From Ardenticatenaceae bacterium (lineage in GTDB: Bacteria; Chloroflexota; Anaerolineae; Promineifilales; Promineifilaceae), in NCBI GenBank assembly GCA_011525915.1, contig WYBM01000027.1, forward strand, positions 1-64,000: a DNA stretch of 64,000 bases, in the 5' to 3' direction. Shown piece by piece: positions 32,936 to 42,311 of the stretch. The notes beneath the pieces were generated by a model. The model saw only the letters and a list, made by a program, of their open reading frames with translations. It was not told the origin of the DNA and made no database searches. The translations under genes and the position numbers were made by a program. How positions within the stretch are numbered: position 1 is the first letter of the stretch; the number at the start of each line of letters is the position of its first letter.

Positions 32936-33985
32936 ATGAAAATTCTGGTTTATGGAGCAGGCGCAGTGGGGGGATATCTGGGAGCCAGGTTATCACACCA
33001 AAAGCACCAGGTAAGCCTGGTGACGCGGGAAGTCACCGCGGAAATCGTAAAAGCCAACGGCTTAAGCATCTCTGAAGCTGGCCGGCGTGATACGACCTAC
33101 CCAACCGTCTTTACGTCGGTGGTGGAGGCATTCAATGAAGGTCAACAGTATGATCTTATTATTCTGAGCATGAAATCGTATGATTTAACATCTTCGTTTG
33201 ATGCTCTGGTGGCTTTTTGCCCTGACCCTAACATGCTCATCACCACCCAAAACGGCATTGGCATTGAGCAGCCGTTAGCAGAGCATTTTGGCGCACAGCG
33301 GGTGATTGCTGGCTCTGTCACCATCCCCCTGCGCAAACAAACGTCTGACCATATCGTCGTCGAAAAAGACGACCGGGGCTTGGCCCTGGCCCCGACCCAA
33401 ACTGGGCAAAACATCCGGCAATGGGCAGCGCTTTTTCAGAAGGCAGGCATTATCACCGTCATAGAATCTGATTACCACGCCATGAAATGGTCAAAAGCGC
33501 TGCTTAATATGGTGGGTAATGCCACGTCTGCCATTCTGAACCGCAAACCCGGCCTGCTCTACAAATCGGACTACATTTTTAACCTGGAAGTGCAAATGCT
33601 GCGTGAGACGCTGCGGGTGATGAAAGCGAAAAAACTCAAGGTGATCGACCTGCCTGGCTCCCCGGCAAAACGGCTGGCTTTTGGCATACGACGCATGCCC
33701 AAACCATTGCTAAAACCGATCCTGACCAGTATTGTTGCCAGTGGGCGTGGCAATAAAATGCCCTCATTTCAGCTTGATTTAACGTCTGGCAAGGGAAAAA
33801 GTGAGGTCATCTTTCATAATGGGGCCATCGCCCAGGCCGGGCAGGAAGTGGGTGTGCCTACACCTGTTAACACCGCCCTGAATGATATTTTGATGAAGTT
33901 AACGCGGGAAGAATTAGACTGGCGGGATTTTGACGGCCGTCCCAAACGATTGGCTCTGGAAATGAAACCCTACCTGAATCCGTAA
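32936..33985 (+). CDS. 2-dehydropantoate 2-reductase family protein (ApbA/PanE)
   Basis: A 349-residue NADPH-dependent reductase: Rossmann start ILVYGAGAVGGYLGARLS, then LIILSMKSYD and ITTQNGIGIEQPLAE. A C-terminal helical domain holds the catalytic-type Lys/Asn region (HAMKWSKALLNMVGNATSAIL, about 180-200). PanE makes pantoate for coenzyme A. The family also has paralogues, and no other pan genes are nearby, so the precise substrate is uncertain. Confidence 0.85.
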   Translation: MKILVYGAGAVGGYLGARLSHQKHQVSLVTREVTAEIVKANGLSISEAGRRDTTYPTVFTSVVEAFNEGQQYDLIILSMKSYDLTSSFDALVAFCPDPNMLITTQNGIGIEQPLAEHFGAQRVIAGSVTIPLRKQTSDHIVVEKDDRGLALAPTQTGQNIRQWAALFQKAGIITVIESDYHAMKWSKALLNMVGNATSAILNRKPGLLYKSDYIFNLEVQMLRETLRVMKAKKLKVIDLPGSPAKRLAFGIRRMPKPLLKPILTSIVASGRGNKMPSFQLDLTSGKGKSEVIFHNGAIAQAGQEVGVPTPVNTALNDILMKLTREELDWRDFDGRPKRLALEMKPYLNP

Positions 33986-34028
33986 CCGGGACGCCCTCCA
34001 TCGTTTACCGCCTACCGACTACCAGAAA

Positions 34029-34754
34029 ATGTACACTCATGAACTGGCGCTGCGGCAAGAGATCGTCAAGATCGGCCGCCTGATGTATGACAAAGGGCTC
34101 ATTCTAGCCTCAGATGGCAACGTCTCGGCACGGTTGGGCCACGGCCGTATCCTGCTCACCCCGTCTGGCCTGCACAAAGGTCTGTTGGAGCCTGACCAGC
34201 TTATCATCGTCAACGAAAACGGCCGGCAGGTGGGCGGGCCGCGCCACCTGAAACCTACCAGCGAACTACCCATGCACCTGGAAGCCTACCGGCAGCGGCC
34301 AGATGTCACGGCCGTGGTTCATGCCCATCCCCCTTATGCAGTGGCCCTCTCCATCGCCGGCATCTCCATGGCCGAGTGCCTGCTGCCAGAAGCCGTTGTG
34401 TTTTTAGGCATTATTCCCACGACCCCCTACGCTACCCCCTCCAGCGAAGAAAATGCCCGTGTCGTGCGTGAACTCATCGGCCGCCACGACGGCCTGGTAT
34501 TGCAGCGACATGGTTCACTGACCGTCGGCCAGTCTCCTATGCAAGCCTTCATGCGCCTGGAAACGTTGGAACGCAATGCCTTTATGGGTTACTTGTTGGC
34601 CACGTTGGGCGTCCACAGCCCCATGCCCCCTCATGAAGTACAAAAGCTGCTGGCGCTGCGTCAGCAGATGGGGCTGAACCGCCCCGACGAGACAAATGCC
34701 TTCTGCGAGCAATGTGGTGTGTGCCACCCAGATGGTGTACATAGCAGATCATAA
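34029..34754 (+). CDS. Class II aldolase/adducin-family protein
   Basis: A 241-residue protein of the fuculose-phosphate-aldolase fold. GNVSARLGHGRILLTPSG near residue 30 is the substrate loop. Zinc ligands are visible in HAHPPYAVALS and QRHGSLTVGQS, with the catalytic Glu probably in ECLLPEAVVF. Substrates in the family range from sugar phosphates to methylthioribulose phosphate, and the neighbours do not decide. A C-terminal CEQCGVCHPDG Cys cluster is unusual and might bind an extra metal. Confidence 0.88.
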   Translation: MYTHELALRQEIVKIGRLMYDKGLILASDGNVSARLGHGRILLTPSGLHKGLLEPDQLIIVNENGRQVGGPRHLKPTSELPMHLEAYRQRPDVTAVVHAHPPYAVALSIAGISMAECLLPEAVVFLGIIPTTPYATPSSEENARVVRELIGRHDGLVLQRHGSLTVGQSPMQAFMRLETLERNAFMGYLLATLGVHSPMPPHEVQKLLALRQQMGLNRPDETNAFCEQCGVCHPDGVHSRS

Positions 34755-34909
34755 AAGTTAGTGGGCGGAGGTGTCCTCTTTGCCATTGAAATTGTCAGAA
34801 TTTACTGGTAGCATTGCCCCATCAGATGTTCAATATAGCATGCAATACGCCTGGTAGTACCTAAACCCATACCACCTGACAGGTCAACCAAGCAGTAAGG
34901 AGCCTGATC

Positions 34910-35689
34910 ATGTTTGATTTACGGCAAACCACAAACGGCCGTCCCTTGTTGGTAGGACATCGCGGGGCCATGGACGTAGCCCCAGAAAACACCATGTCCT
35001 CATTCCGGGCCGGGTGGGTAGGCGGCGCCGACATTTTAGAATTAGATGTGCAGTTAAGTGCCGACAATCAGGTGGTTGTCTTTCATGATACTGACTTGTA
35101 CATGAAAACAGGGCTGTCTGGCCAGGTGGGGCAGTATACGGCCGATGAACTGCGTGCGTTGGACGTCGGCCGTTACTTCAGCGCTGACTTCGCTGGCGAG
35201 CGGATTCCCCTGTTGGCCGATGTATTGGCCTGGGCCAAAGGGCGCATACCGCTGATGATCGAACTTAAACAAACGCCCCCTCACTTTAACCCCGAACTTG
35301 ACTTATGCACGGTAACCCTGGTGGAAGCGCATGAGATGGTGGATGAAGTCGTCATGACCAGCTTTGACCAGTTTGCCCTGTACCGCGTCAAGCAGCTAAA
35401 TCCGCGCCTCACCACCAGCCTCATTTATGTGGCCCGGCTCTGTAACCCGCTAGACCTGGTGCGGGGCTTTGACGTAGATGCGCTCAGCCCTTCCACCGAT
35501 TTTATGAGCCAGGAAGAAGTGGCCTTGATCCAGGCCGCCGGCTATGCGTGCAGCCCTGGCGGGTTTTATTGGGATTACTCGACGCTGCTGGCCTGGGGGG
35601 TGGACACCATCAGCAGCAATAACCCGGCCGATGTGAAACACCTGGTTTACCGGAAACCAGCGGTGAATGTCACGGCGGGGGGCGGCTGA
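34910..35689 (+). CDS. Glycerophosphodiester phosphodiesterase
   Basis: A 259-residue GDPD-family enzyme with a TIM-barrel start. LLVGHRGAMDVAPENTMSSF carries the catalytic His and Glu/Asn, followed by ILELDVQLSADNQVVVFHD (metal Glu/Asp, second catalytic His) and PLMIELKQ. It hydrolyses deacylated phospholipids to sn-glycerol 3-phosphate and an alcohol. No signal peptide, so cytosolic. The start follows AAGGAG. Confidence 0.93.
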   Translation: MFDLRQTTNGRPLLVGHRGAMDVAPENTMSSFRAGWVGGADILELDVQLSADNQVVVFHDTDLYMKTGLSGQVGQYTADELRALDVGRYFSADFAGERIPLLADVLAWAKGRIPLMIELKQTPPHFNPELDLCTVTLVEAHEMVDEVVMTSFDQFALYRVKQLNPRLTTSLIYVARLCNPLDLVRGFDVDALSPSTDFMSQEEVALIQAAGYACSPGGFYWDYSTLLAWGVDTISSNNPADVKHLVYRKPAVNVTAGGG

Positions 35690-35737
35690 GCGTGTGTCTA
35701 TACATCGTTTCTTCAGGTGGCAGCCTCCTCTGTAAAT

Positions 35738-35781
35738 CGGGCATCCTTGCCCGGTAGTCCGGACAGGGATGTCGGGACTAC
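35738..35781. repeat. Two adjacent REP-like hairpins
   Basis: CGGGC/GCCCG (35738-35753) is followed directly by GTAGTCCGGACA/TGTCGGGACTAC (35754-35781, one mismatch). They lie in the 248-bp gap between the GDPD and peroxiredoxin genes and look like a REP-type element. No gene is seen in the gap. Confidence 0.5.
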
Positions 35782-35937
35782 AGATTTTCATTCACGGTGT
35801 TGCGCTTGCGCTCATGTCGTCTCCTCTGGGAAAACAGTCATCTGGAGTTTTTTTCTGCCGCAGGTAAGATAGACCCTGGTTAAGGTTGTCAAAGCCCTAA
35901 CAACAACTCAACAATGACCAAAAAGTGAGTAAAAACT

Positions 35938-36426
35938 ATGGTAATCACCCTGCATCCTAAAGACGAAACTGCCCTTAAAGTAGGCGCTGCGGCCCCTGAT
36001 TTTACGCTGAAAAATACAGATGGTATCTCTTTTAACCTGTTAACTGCAGCTCAAGAGAAGCCCATCGTACTGGTGTTCTATCGGGGAGATTGGTGCGCCT
36101 GGTGTCAATTACAAACGGCCCAACTGGCCAAAGCCTATGATCAGTTTGAAGCCGCAGGGGTGGCCTTATGGGCCATCTCACCTCAGGATACTGCCACCAA
36201 TGAAGCTTTCCGCACCCGGCGCGAAATTCCCTACCCTATTCTGGCCGATGACGATCTGGCTGTCATTCGGGCCTGGGGGTTGGAAGACGAGCTGGATCCC
36301 AACCATGAAAACATTCCCTACCCCACCACTTATATCATCGGGCAAGACGGCCGTGTCCATTGGCGGCGTTTAGGGCGCACCAAAGACCGGCCCACCCCTG
36401 AAGAAATCCTGGCAGCCTTGCCCTGA
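35938..36426 (+). CDS. Peroxiredoxin, AhpC/TSA family (BCP-like)
   Basis: A 162-residue thioredoxin-fold peroxidase. VFYRGDWCAWCQLQTAQL holds a CxxC pair near residues 53-56 at the place of the peroxidatic Cys (usual PxxxTxxC is changed to GDWCAWC). WAISPQDTATNEAF and an arginine in the C-terminal half complete the family pattern. It reduces hydroperoxides. An intrinsic terminator follows at 36442, separating it from the gcv unit. Confidence 0.88.
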   Translation: MVITLHPKDETALKVGAAAPDFTLKNTDGISFNLLTAAQEKPIVLVFYRGDWCAWCQLQTAQLAKAYDQFEAAGVALWAISPQDTATNEAFRTRREIPYPILADDDLAVIRAWGLEDELDPNHENIPYPTTYIIGQDGRVHWRRLGRTKDRPTPEEILAALP

Positions 36427-36441
36427 GTCTGGACACTTTTT

Positions 36442-36483
36442 GTGCAAAGCTTCCATCTGCCCGTTTGGAGGCTTTGCACTTTT
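36442..36483 (+). terminator. Terminator after peroxiredoxin gene
   Basis: Stem GTGCAAAGC with GCTTTGCAC, followed by TTTT, starting 15 bp past the stop. The right arm also contains the TTGCAC box of the next promoter. Confidence 0.8.
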
Positions 36484-36501
36484 ACCCCGCTCTTGTACAA
36501 T
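36474..36501 (+). promoter_or_regulatory. Probable gcv promoter
   Basis: TTGCAC (36474-36479), 16 bp, TACAAT (36496-36501). The transcript would run through about 150 bp of repeat-rich DNA into the glycine riboswitch. This assignment is by pattern only. Confidence 0.5.
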
Positions 36502-36579
36502 GTATCCCATCAATGAAGTCCATCCCGGCATTTTAAAAATTGAATCGTGCAAACGGCCGTACGGGAGAGTTCCTTTCCG

Positions 36580-36660
36580 GTACTTAGTAACCAGCATGCC
36601 GTATTCAGTCAACGGGCAATTCTTACGCTGAATACTGCTTACTGAGCACTGAATACTGAA
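36580..36660. repeat. CAGT-rich repeat, variant copy
   Basis: Contains TACTTAGTAACCAG, TATTCAGT and then CTGAATACTG, ACTGAGCACTGAATACTGA. It is related in style to the fold-back elements at 19671 and 61261 and to a short piece at 37405-37465. It ends directly before the glycine riboswitch. Confidence 0.5.
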
Positions 36661-36865
36661 ATCAGGACACCGAAGGGGCAAATGGCGGGTAACGCGCTGG
36701 CGCGTTTATCCATTGTGAATCTCTCAGGTAAAAAGGACCGGACGGCAGGGTGTATCTGGAAAGGGGCGAGTAGGATGAACCGGCTCGCAACACCGAAGGG
36801 GCAAACGGCGAGAGATTGGCCACAACAATTCACCCGCTGCCAATCTCTCAGGTTGATGACAGAGG
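36660..36865 (+). ncRNA. Tandem glycine riboswitch
   Basis: Two aptamer copies show the conserved core twice: CACCGAAGGGGCAAA at about 36668 and 36791, and (A)ATCTCTCAGGT at about 36719 and 36842, with the short linker typical of cooperative glycine riboswitches. It lies directly before gcvH and gcvP. A terminator follows at 36864. In this class glycine binding usually prevents termination and turns the cleavage system on. Confidence 0.95.
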
Positions 36866-36903
36866 ACGCTGGCAAAACTCGATTTTGCCATGCGTCCTTT
36901 TTT
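36864..36903 (+). terminator. Riboswitch expression-platform terminator
   Basis: A long stem GGACGC-GGCAAAA / TTTTGCC-GCGTCC is followed by TTTTTT. Its 5' arm begins right at the end of aptamer 2, so folding of the aptamer and terminator can be coupled. Confidence 0.9.
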
Positions 36904-37003
36904 ATTGGTGTCATTATTAGGGTGCGGCCGATAGGTATGAACGCCTTATGTAAGCCCAGTTAACGCCTACCTGCCTTGCCTATACCCAAAAGGAGTGAAA
37001 ATC

Positions 37004-37393
37004 ATGTCAAATATTCCCACAAACTGTCGTTATACCAAAGAAGATGAATGGGTACGTGTGGAAGGGGATGAAGTGGTTATTGGTGTCACCGATTATGCCC
37101 AGGATTCCTTGTCTGACATCGTTTACCTGGAGCTGCCTGACGTAGGTGACACATTTGGTGCCGGTGATAATTTTGGCGTCGTTGAGTCAGTCAAAGCAGC
37201 CGCTGATTTATATATGCCCGTGGCCGGAGAAGTCACGGCCGTAAACAGCACCCTCATAGACACCCCCGAACTCATCAACGCCGATCCCTATGGCGCAGCC
37301 TGGATTCTGCGCATTAAACCGGCCAATATAGCAGACCTAAACGACCTCATGGACGCTGCCGCTTACGAAAAATACCTGGCGGAAAGAGAGTGA
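37004..37393 (+). CDS. gcvH: Glycine cleavage system H protein
   Basis: A 129-residue lipoyl carrier that shuttles the methylamine group from P to T protein. Lys64 in FGVVESVKAAADLYMP is the lipoylation site at the classical position, and DYAQDSLSDIVYLELP precedes it. The ATG at 37004 with AGGAG 8 bp upstream is preferred over the in-frame GTG at 36995. It is controlled by the riboswitch and followed by gcvP after 95 bp. Confidence 0.97.
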   Translation: MSNIPTNCRYTKEDEWVRVEGDEVVIGVTDYAQDSLSDIVYLELPDVGDTFGAGDNFGVVESVKAAADLYMPVAGEVTAVNSTLIDTPELINADPYGAAWILRIKPANIADLNDLMDAAAYEKYLAERE

Positions 37394-37488
37394 ACGGCAT
37401 GCCGCAGCCAGTAGGTCAGTATACAGTTGGTCCACAAACTGAATAGTGAATACTGCATACTGACGCCCCACGAACCGGAGAATAAATC

Positions 37489-40440
37489 ATGTTAGCTACC
37501 CAAAAATCAGCGTGGCGTGAAGTGATCGAGGCCAGCGAAAATGGAAAGGGAGCGGCGGCCGTATCTAACCGTGAACTGCTCCGCCCGGCCGACCGTTTTG
37601 TCAAGCGCCACCTTGGCCCGCGCAGCCAGGATGTCACAGATATGCTGCACGCACTGGGCCTCAACTCGTTAGATGACCTGATGGCCCAGGCCGTGCCCGC
37701 CACTATCCGTATGAGCGGGCATTTAAATTTAGAACGGCCGCGCAGCGAAACGGCCGTACTTACTGAACTCCGCGACCTGGCCAACCAAAATCAGGTCTAC
37801 CGCTCCTTCATTGGCATGGGCTACGCCGATACCTTCACGCCGCCTGTCATTCAACGTAACGTCCTGGAAAACCCCGGCTGGTACACCCAGTACACACCCT
37901 ACCAGGCAGAAATTGCGCAGGGACGGTTAGAAGCGCTGCTCAATTTCCAGACGATGATCACTGACCTTACGGGCATGGAGATCGCTAATGCTTCTTTGCT
38001 AGACGAAGGCACTGCCGCGGCCGAAGCCATGACCCTTTGCCAACGCGCCATACCCCGCAGCAGTAAAGCCAATACCTTCTTTGTCTCTGAACTATGCCAT
38101 CCACAAACCATTGCCGTAGTACAGACCCGCGCCGAACCCCTGGGCTATAACGTCATCGTCGGTAACCATCACACCTATGACTTCAGCGAAGCCACCTTTG
38201 GTGTGCTGCTGCAATACCCGGCTACCACCGGCGATGTCTTCGACTATGAACCATTTATCCAGCAAGCACACGCACAGGGGGCGCTGGCCATTGTCGCCGC
38301 CGATTTGTTAGCGCTGGTGCTGCTGCGCCCCCCTGGTGAAATGGGCGCGGATGTGGTGGTGGGCAATTCGCAGCGCTTTGGCGTGCCTATGGGATATGGA
38401 GGCCCACATGCCGCCTACATGGCGACCAAAGACGAATACAAACGCATCATGCCAGGACGCCTGGTGGGTGTGTCTATTGATGTTAATGGCAAACCAGGCT
38501 ACCGCCTGGCACTGCAAACCCGCGAGCAGCATATCCGCCGCGAGAAGGCCACCAGCAACATCTGCACAGCACAGGTGCTGCTGGCCATTATGGCCTCTAT
38601 GTACGCCGTTTACCACGGACCTGAAGGGTTAAAGCGCATCGCCTACCGTGTGCGGCTGCTCACCCAGGTATTGGCCGCCGGGCTGCGCGACCTGGGCTAT
38701 AAACTTAACCATGAGCCAGTGTTTGACACCCTTACAATCAGCGGCGGACCGTTTACCCAGGGGCAAATTCAGACGCGTGCCCTGGCAAACCAGGTGAATT
38801 TGCGCTATTTTGCCGACGGTCTTATTGGCATCTCCCTGGATGAAGCCACACTTAGAGAAGATTTGCGTACCCTGTTAGAAATCTTCGGTGCGGCACCAGG
38901 GCAGTTTGACCTGGAAACGCTGGCTGACAACATGGTACTTGCCTATGCTGCACCTTTGCAGCGCACGTCTGACTTCCTCACCCATCCCGTTTTCAACAGT
39001 TACTTTTCTGAGACAGAGATGCTGCGCTATATTCGCCGCCTGGAAACCCGTGACCTGTCACTCACCCATTCCATGATCCCTCTGGGTTCCTGTACCATGA
39101 AATTAAACGCTACCGCCGAAATGCTGCTCATTACCCTGCCGGAATTCGGCCGTCTGCACCCATTTGCCCCCTTGGCACAAACCCGGGGGTACCAGGAACT
39201 ATTCCACCGCCTGGAAGGCTGGTTGGCGGAGATCACAGGTTTTGATGCCATCTCTTTGCAGCCCAACTCCGGCGCGCAGGGTGAATACACCGGCCTGCTG
39301 GTTATCCGTGCTTACCACCGGGCAAACGGAGACGGGCACCGCAATATCTGCCTTATTCCCAGTTCGGCGCATGGCACCAACCCGGCCAGTGCTGCCCTGG
39401 CAGGCATGGACGTGGTGGTGGTTCAGTGTGATGATGACGGCAACATTGACGTGGCCGATCTGCGCGCCAAGGCAGAAAAGCACCACAACAACCTGGCGGC
39501 GCTCATGGTCACGTACCCCTCGACGCATGGCGTCTTTGAGGTGGCCATTGAAGAAATTTGCCAGGTGGTGCATGAACATGGTGGGCAGGTGTACATGGAC
39601 GGCGCGAATATGAATGCACTGGTGGGGTTGTGCCGCCCGGCTGTGGACTTTGGCGCGGATGTCTGCCATCTGAATTTACATAAAACGTTCTGCATTCCAC
39701 ATGGCGGTGGTGGACCGGGCATGGGTCCAATTGGCGTCAGAGCGCATCTGGCACCGTTTTTACCTGGCCATCCTGTGGTACCTGATGTGGGCGGTGAGCA
39801 GGCCATTGGGCCGGTGTCTTCGGCACCGTGGGGCAGTGCCAGCATCTTGCCCATCCCTTACGCATACATCGCCATGATGGGTGACTGGGGGCTGACCGTG
39901 GCTACGGAGATCGCTATTTTAAATGCCAACTATATTGCAGAGCGGCTGGAGCCTCATTTTCCGGTATTGTACCGGGGGGCCAACGGCCGTGTGGCCCATG
40001 AATGTATTGTAGACTTGCGGCACTTCAAAGATCTGGTCCCCGTGGACGACGTGGCCAAGCGGCTGATGGACTTTGGCTTCCACGCGCCCACCATGTCTTT
40101 CCCCGTGCCCGGCACCTTAATGATTGAACCCACAGAAAGCGAGTCAAAGGCCGAGCTAGACCGCTTTTGTGAAGCGCTGATTCAGATTCGGGCCGAAATT
40201 CGGGCAGTAGAAAATGGTGAGATCGCCCATGAAGACAGCCCATTGGCCCACGCGCCGCACACGGCCGAAGTGATCATGAGCGACAACTGGTCCCGGGCTT
40301 ACTCACGTGAACAGGCAGCCTACCCGGCCGCATGGGTGCGTGAGCGCAAATTCTGGCCTTATGTAGGCCGCATTGACAATGTCTACGGCGACCGCAACCT
40401 GTTCTGCATTTGCCCGCCGGTAGAAGCTTACGCGGATTAA
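37489..40440 (+). CDS. gcvP: Glycine dehydrogenase (decarboxylating), single-chain P protein
   Basis: A 983-residue PLP enzyme that decarboxylates glycine and loads H protein. It is the fused homodimeric form: the first half starts [18 protein letters not shown], and the second half has the PLP Lys732 in [18 protein letters not shown]. Other landmarks are [30 protein letters not shown] and [16 protein letters not shown]. The gcvT and lpd genes are not in the window and must be elsewhere. The ATG follows CCGGAGAATAAATC. Confidence 0.97.
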   Translation: MLATQKSAWREVIEASENGKGAAAVSNRELLRPADRFVKRHLGPRSQDVTDMLHALGLNSLDDLMAQAVPATIRMSGHLNLERPRSETAVLTELRDLANQNQVYRSFIGMGYADTFTPPVIQRNVLENPGWYTQYTPYQAEIAQGRLEALLNFQTMITDLTGMEIANASLLDEGTAAAEAMTLCQRAIPRSSKANTFFVSELCHPQTIAVVQTRAEPLGYNVIVGNHHTYDFSEATFGVLLQYPATTGDVFDYEPFIQQAHAQGALAIVAADLLALVLLRPPGEMGADVVVGNSQRFGVPMGYGGPHAAYMATKDEYKRIMPGRLVGVSIDVNGKPGYRLALQTREQHIRREKATSNICTAQVLLAIMASMYAVYHGPEGLKRIAYRVRLLTQVLAAGLRDLGYKLNHEPVFDTLTISGGPFTQGQIQTRALANQVNLRYFADGLIGISLDEATLREDLRTLLEIFGAAPGQFDLETLADNMVLAYAAPLQRTSDFLTHPVFNSYFSETEMLRYIRRLETRDLSLTHSMIPLGSCTMKLNATAEMLLITLPEFGRLHPFAPLAQTRGYQELFHRLEGWLAEITGFDAISLQPNSGAQGEYTGLLVIRAYHRANGDGHRNICLIPSSAHGTNPASAALAGMDVVVVQCDDDGNIDVADLRAKAEKHHNNLAALMVTYPSTHGVFEVAIEEICQVVHEHGGQVYMDGANMNALVGLCRPAVDFGADVCHLNLHKTFCIPHGGGGPGMGPIGVRAHLAPFLPGHPVVPDVGGEQAIGPVSSAPWGSASILPIPYAYIAMMGDWGLTVATEIAILNANYIAERLEPHFPVLYRGANGRVAHECIVDLRHFKDLVPVDDVAKRLMDFGFHAPTMSFPVPGTLMIEPTESESKAELDRFCEALIQIRAEIRAVENGEIAHEDSPLAHAPHTAEVIMSDNWSRAYSREQAAYPAAWVRERKFWPYVGRIDNVYGDRNLFCICPPVEAYAD

Positions 40441-40478
40441 CCAGAGATCACCCCCCTGGTAAGTACACTTTTATCGAA

Positions 40479-40505
40479 GCAGGGTAGGCGTTGTGCCTGC
40501 CCTGC
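40479..40505. terminator. Hairpin between convergent gcvP and GH13 genes
   Basis: GCAGGGTAGGC, a 5-base loop and GCCTGCCCTGC pair over 11 positions. No long T-run, but the position between convergent genes fits a terminator. Confidence 0.6.
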
Positions 40506-40537
40506 CCAGGGCGACCACAAGGGCCGAGGAGACTGGT

Positions 40538-42250
40538 CTACGTCCGGCGCACAATATGGACGTCGCCGCTCCAGGGAGGCAGGGTAAAGGTGTGGCTAAT
40601 GTCTTTAAAGACGGCCGTCACTACCTGCTGCGCCTCACTCAAATTTAAAGCCACGACGATCGTGGCATTCTCGTCAAAACGGGCATAAGCATAAGTTTTG
40701 CTGGCTTCATCTAAATGAATGGTCTGGCGACGGCCGTGCCACAACACCTGGTGTTCCCGCCGCAAATGAATCAGCCAGCGATAATAGTCGCGCAGCTCAG
40801 CATCTTGGGCTTCCCCCCAGGTCATCGGCTGACGGCACTCAGCCATGCCCTGGCTCCCCTCTTCCCACATGCCCACGTGCTGACGCACCCCCACCTCTGA
40901 GCCATTGTATACAACGGGCGGGCCGCTCAGTGTAAATTGACATAACGCCGCTAACCTTAACTTACGCTGATCATCCTTAGCCAGCCAGGAGAAACGATTC
41001 ATGTCATGGTTGTCCAGGAAGCTGGGCAAAATGTAGGCGGCCGGGAAATATTGCTCATGCTGGTGCAAAAAGGTGTCAAACGCGCTTAAACTCATCCGTT
41101 CCATGGCAAACGTGTCACGCATAGCTTGCATCAGCGGAAAATCCAGGCAGCCATCAAAGCGACCTTCATAACTCAAAATGGTCGCCGGGCTTTCCACAAC
41201 TTCACCGTAGATCCAGGCGTCTGGTTTAACCTGCTTGACCACCTGGCGTAGTTCCGTCCAGAAATCATGGGATGGCCCCAGGGCATAATCACAACGCAAG
41301 CCATCAAAGCCCACATCGCCCAGCCAAAAACGTGCACTGTCCAGCAGGTATTGGCGCACCTCTGGGTGGTTGGCATTGACCTGCGGCAGATGCATGACGC
41401 CAAAGAAGGTTTCATAGTCATGCGGGTAATCAATCCAGTGATACCATTCATAGTAGCGGCTGGCCGGGTCTTTAAGCGCTTCCTGGAAGCTTTCATGCCG
41501 GCTGCTCCAATGGTTGGCCACAAAGTCCAGGATCATGCGGATGCCGCGCTGGTGGGCTTTTGTGACCAGTTCACGGATGTCCGCCAGGGTGCCCAGGCGC
41601 GGATTGACGTTGAAGTAGTCGGTGGCATGATAGCCATGATGGGTATTGTCATCCGGGAAAAAGGGGTTCAGCCAGATGGCATTAAACCCCATATCGGCCA
41701 CATAATCCAGCTTTTGAATGATACCGCGCAGGGTACCCCCGTAAATATCATTAAGGGAATGAACCGGGTTCCAGTGACGGCCGTCACCCGGGTAAAACCT
41801 GTCGGGGAAAATCTGGTAAGTTATGGTGCCCGCCGCCCACTCGGGGAGAGAAGGCTCACCCACCAGGTAAGAAAAAACCTCACCGTCATCAGCCATCAGA
41901 GGGGCTGTGCCATCGGCCGGGTAGGCTTTAATGTGGTAACGTACCAGCGTACCTGCCGGTTCGGCGGGCAGCGCGGTTTGCCAGGTTTCAATGTATGACC
42001 AGTTAATTAAGTCCCATTCCGTTTTGACACACTGCAAGGGGAACACGGCCGTGGCTGGTTCTGTGACGATACATTCCACCCGCACAATGGGCCGGTCTAA
42101 CTGTACCGTCACCGTCAGGACGGGTTTGTCTTGGGGGCGCGGCGCCCGCGGCGTCAGGCGGTTGTGGTGCTTGATGCCCTGCCGCCGGGCGCGCATATGG
42201 GCCACACGTTGTTCAACTGTAGATAGGGAGCCAAAGACAAATTCTTTCAT
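40538..42250 (-). CDS. GH13 neopullulanase/cyclomaltodextrinase-type enzyme
   Basis: A 570-residue cytosolic (no signal) alpha-glucan hydrolase with an N-terminal beta domain (about 1-130) as in GH13_20, then the barrel. Conserved regions: ADMGFNAIWLNPFF, DFVANHWS, GFDGLRCDYA (nucleophile Asp), IYGEVVES (acid/base Glu) and FLDNHDMNRF (transition-state Asp). It would cut imported maltodextrins, cyclodextrins or pullulan fragments. It is the last gene of the maltodextrin operon. Confidence 0.92.
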   Translation of the reverse strand: MKEFVFGSLSTVEQRVAHMRARRQGIKHHNRLTPRAPRPQDKPVLTVTVQLDRPIVRVECIVTEPATAVFPLQCVKTEWDLINWSYIETWQTALPAEPAGTLVRYHIKAYPADGTAPLMADDGEVFSYLVGEPSLPEWAAGTITYQIFPDRFYPGDGRHWNPVHSLNDIYGGTLRGIIQKLDYVADMGFNAIWLNPFFPDDNTHHGYHATDYFNVNPRLGTLADIRELVTKAHQRGIRMILDFVANHWSSRHESFQEALKDPASRYYEWYHWIDYPHDYETFFGVMHLPQVNANHPEVRQYLLDSARFWLGDVGFDGLRCDYALGPSHDFWTELRQVVKQVKPDAWIYGEVVESPATILSYEGRFDGCLDFPLMQAMRDTFAMERMSLSAFDTFLHQHEQYFPAAYILPSFLDNHDMNRFSWLAKDDQRKLRLAALCQFTLSGPPVVYNGSEVGVRQHVGMWEEGSQGMAECRQPMTWGEAQDAELRDYYRWLIHLRREHQVLWHGRRQTIHLDEASKTYAYARFDENATIVVALNLSEAQQVVTAVFKDISHTFTLPPWSGDVHIVRRT

Positions 42251-42311
42251 AACTCATTTTTTACAGAGGTGAGGTGGCTGCGCCAGCAGTTTGTGGCCAA
42301 CCATCTGACCC

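Noticed and set aside
36668..36850. Repeated CACCGAAGGGGCAAA as a CRISPR-like direct repeat
   Set aside because: Only two copies, each part of a glycine aptamer core.
36682..36963. Open reading frame across the glycine riboswitch
   Set aside because: It covers structured RNA and the terminator, has no ribosome site and no protein family features.
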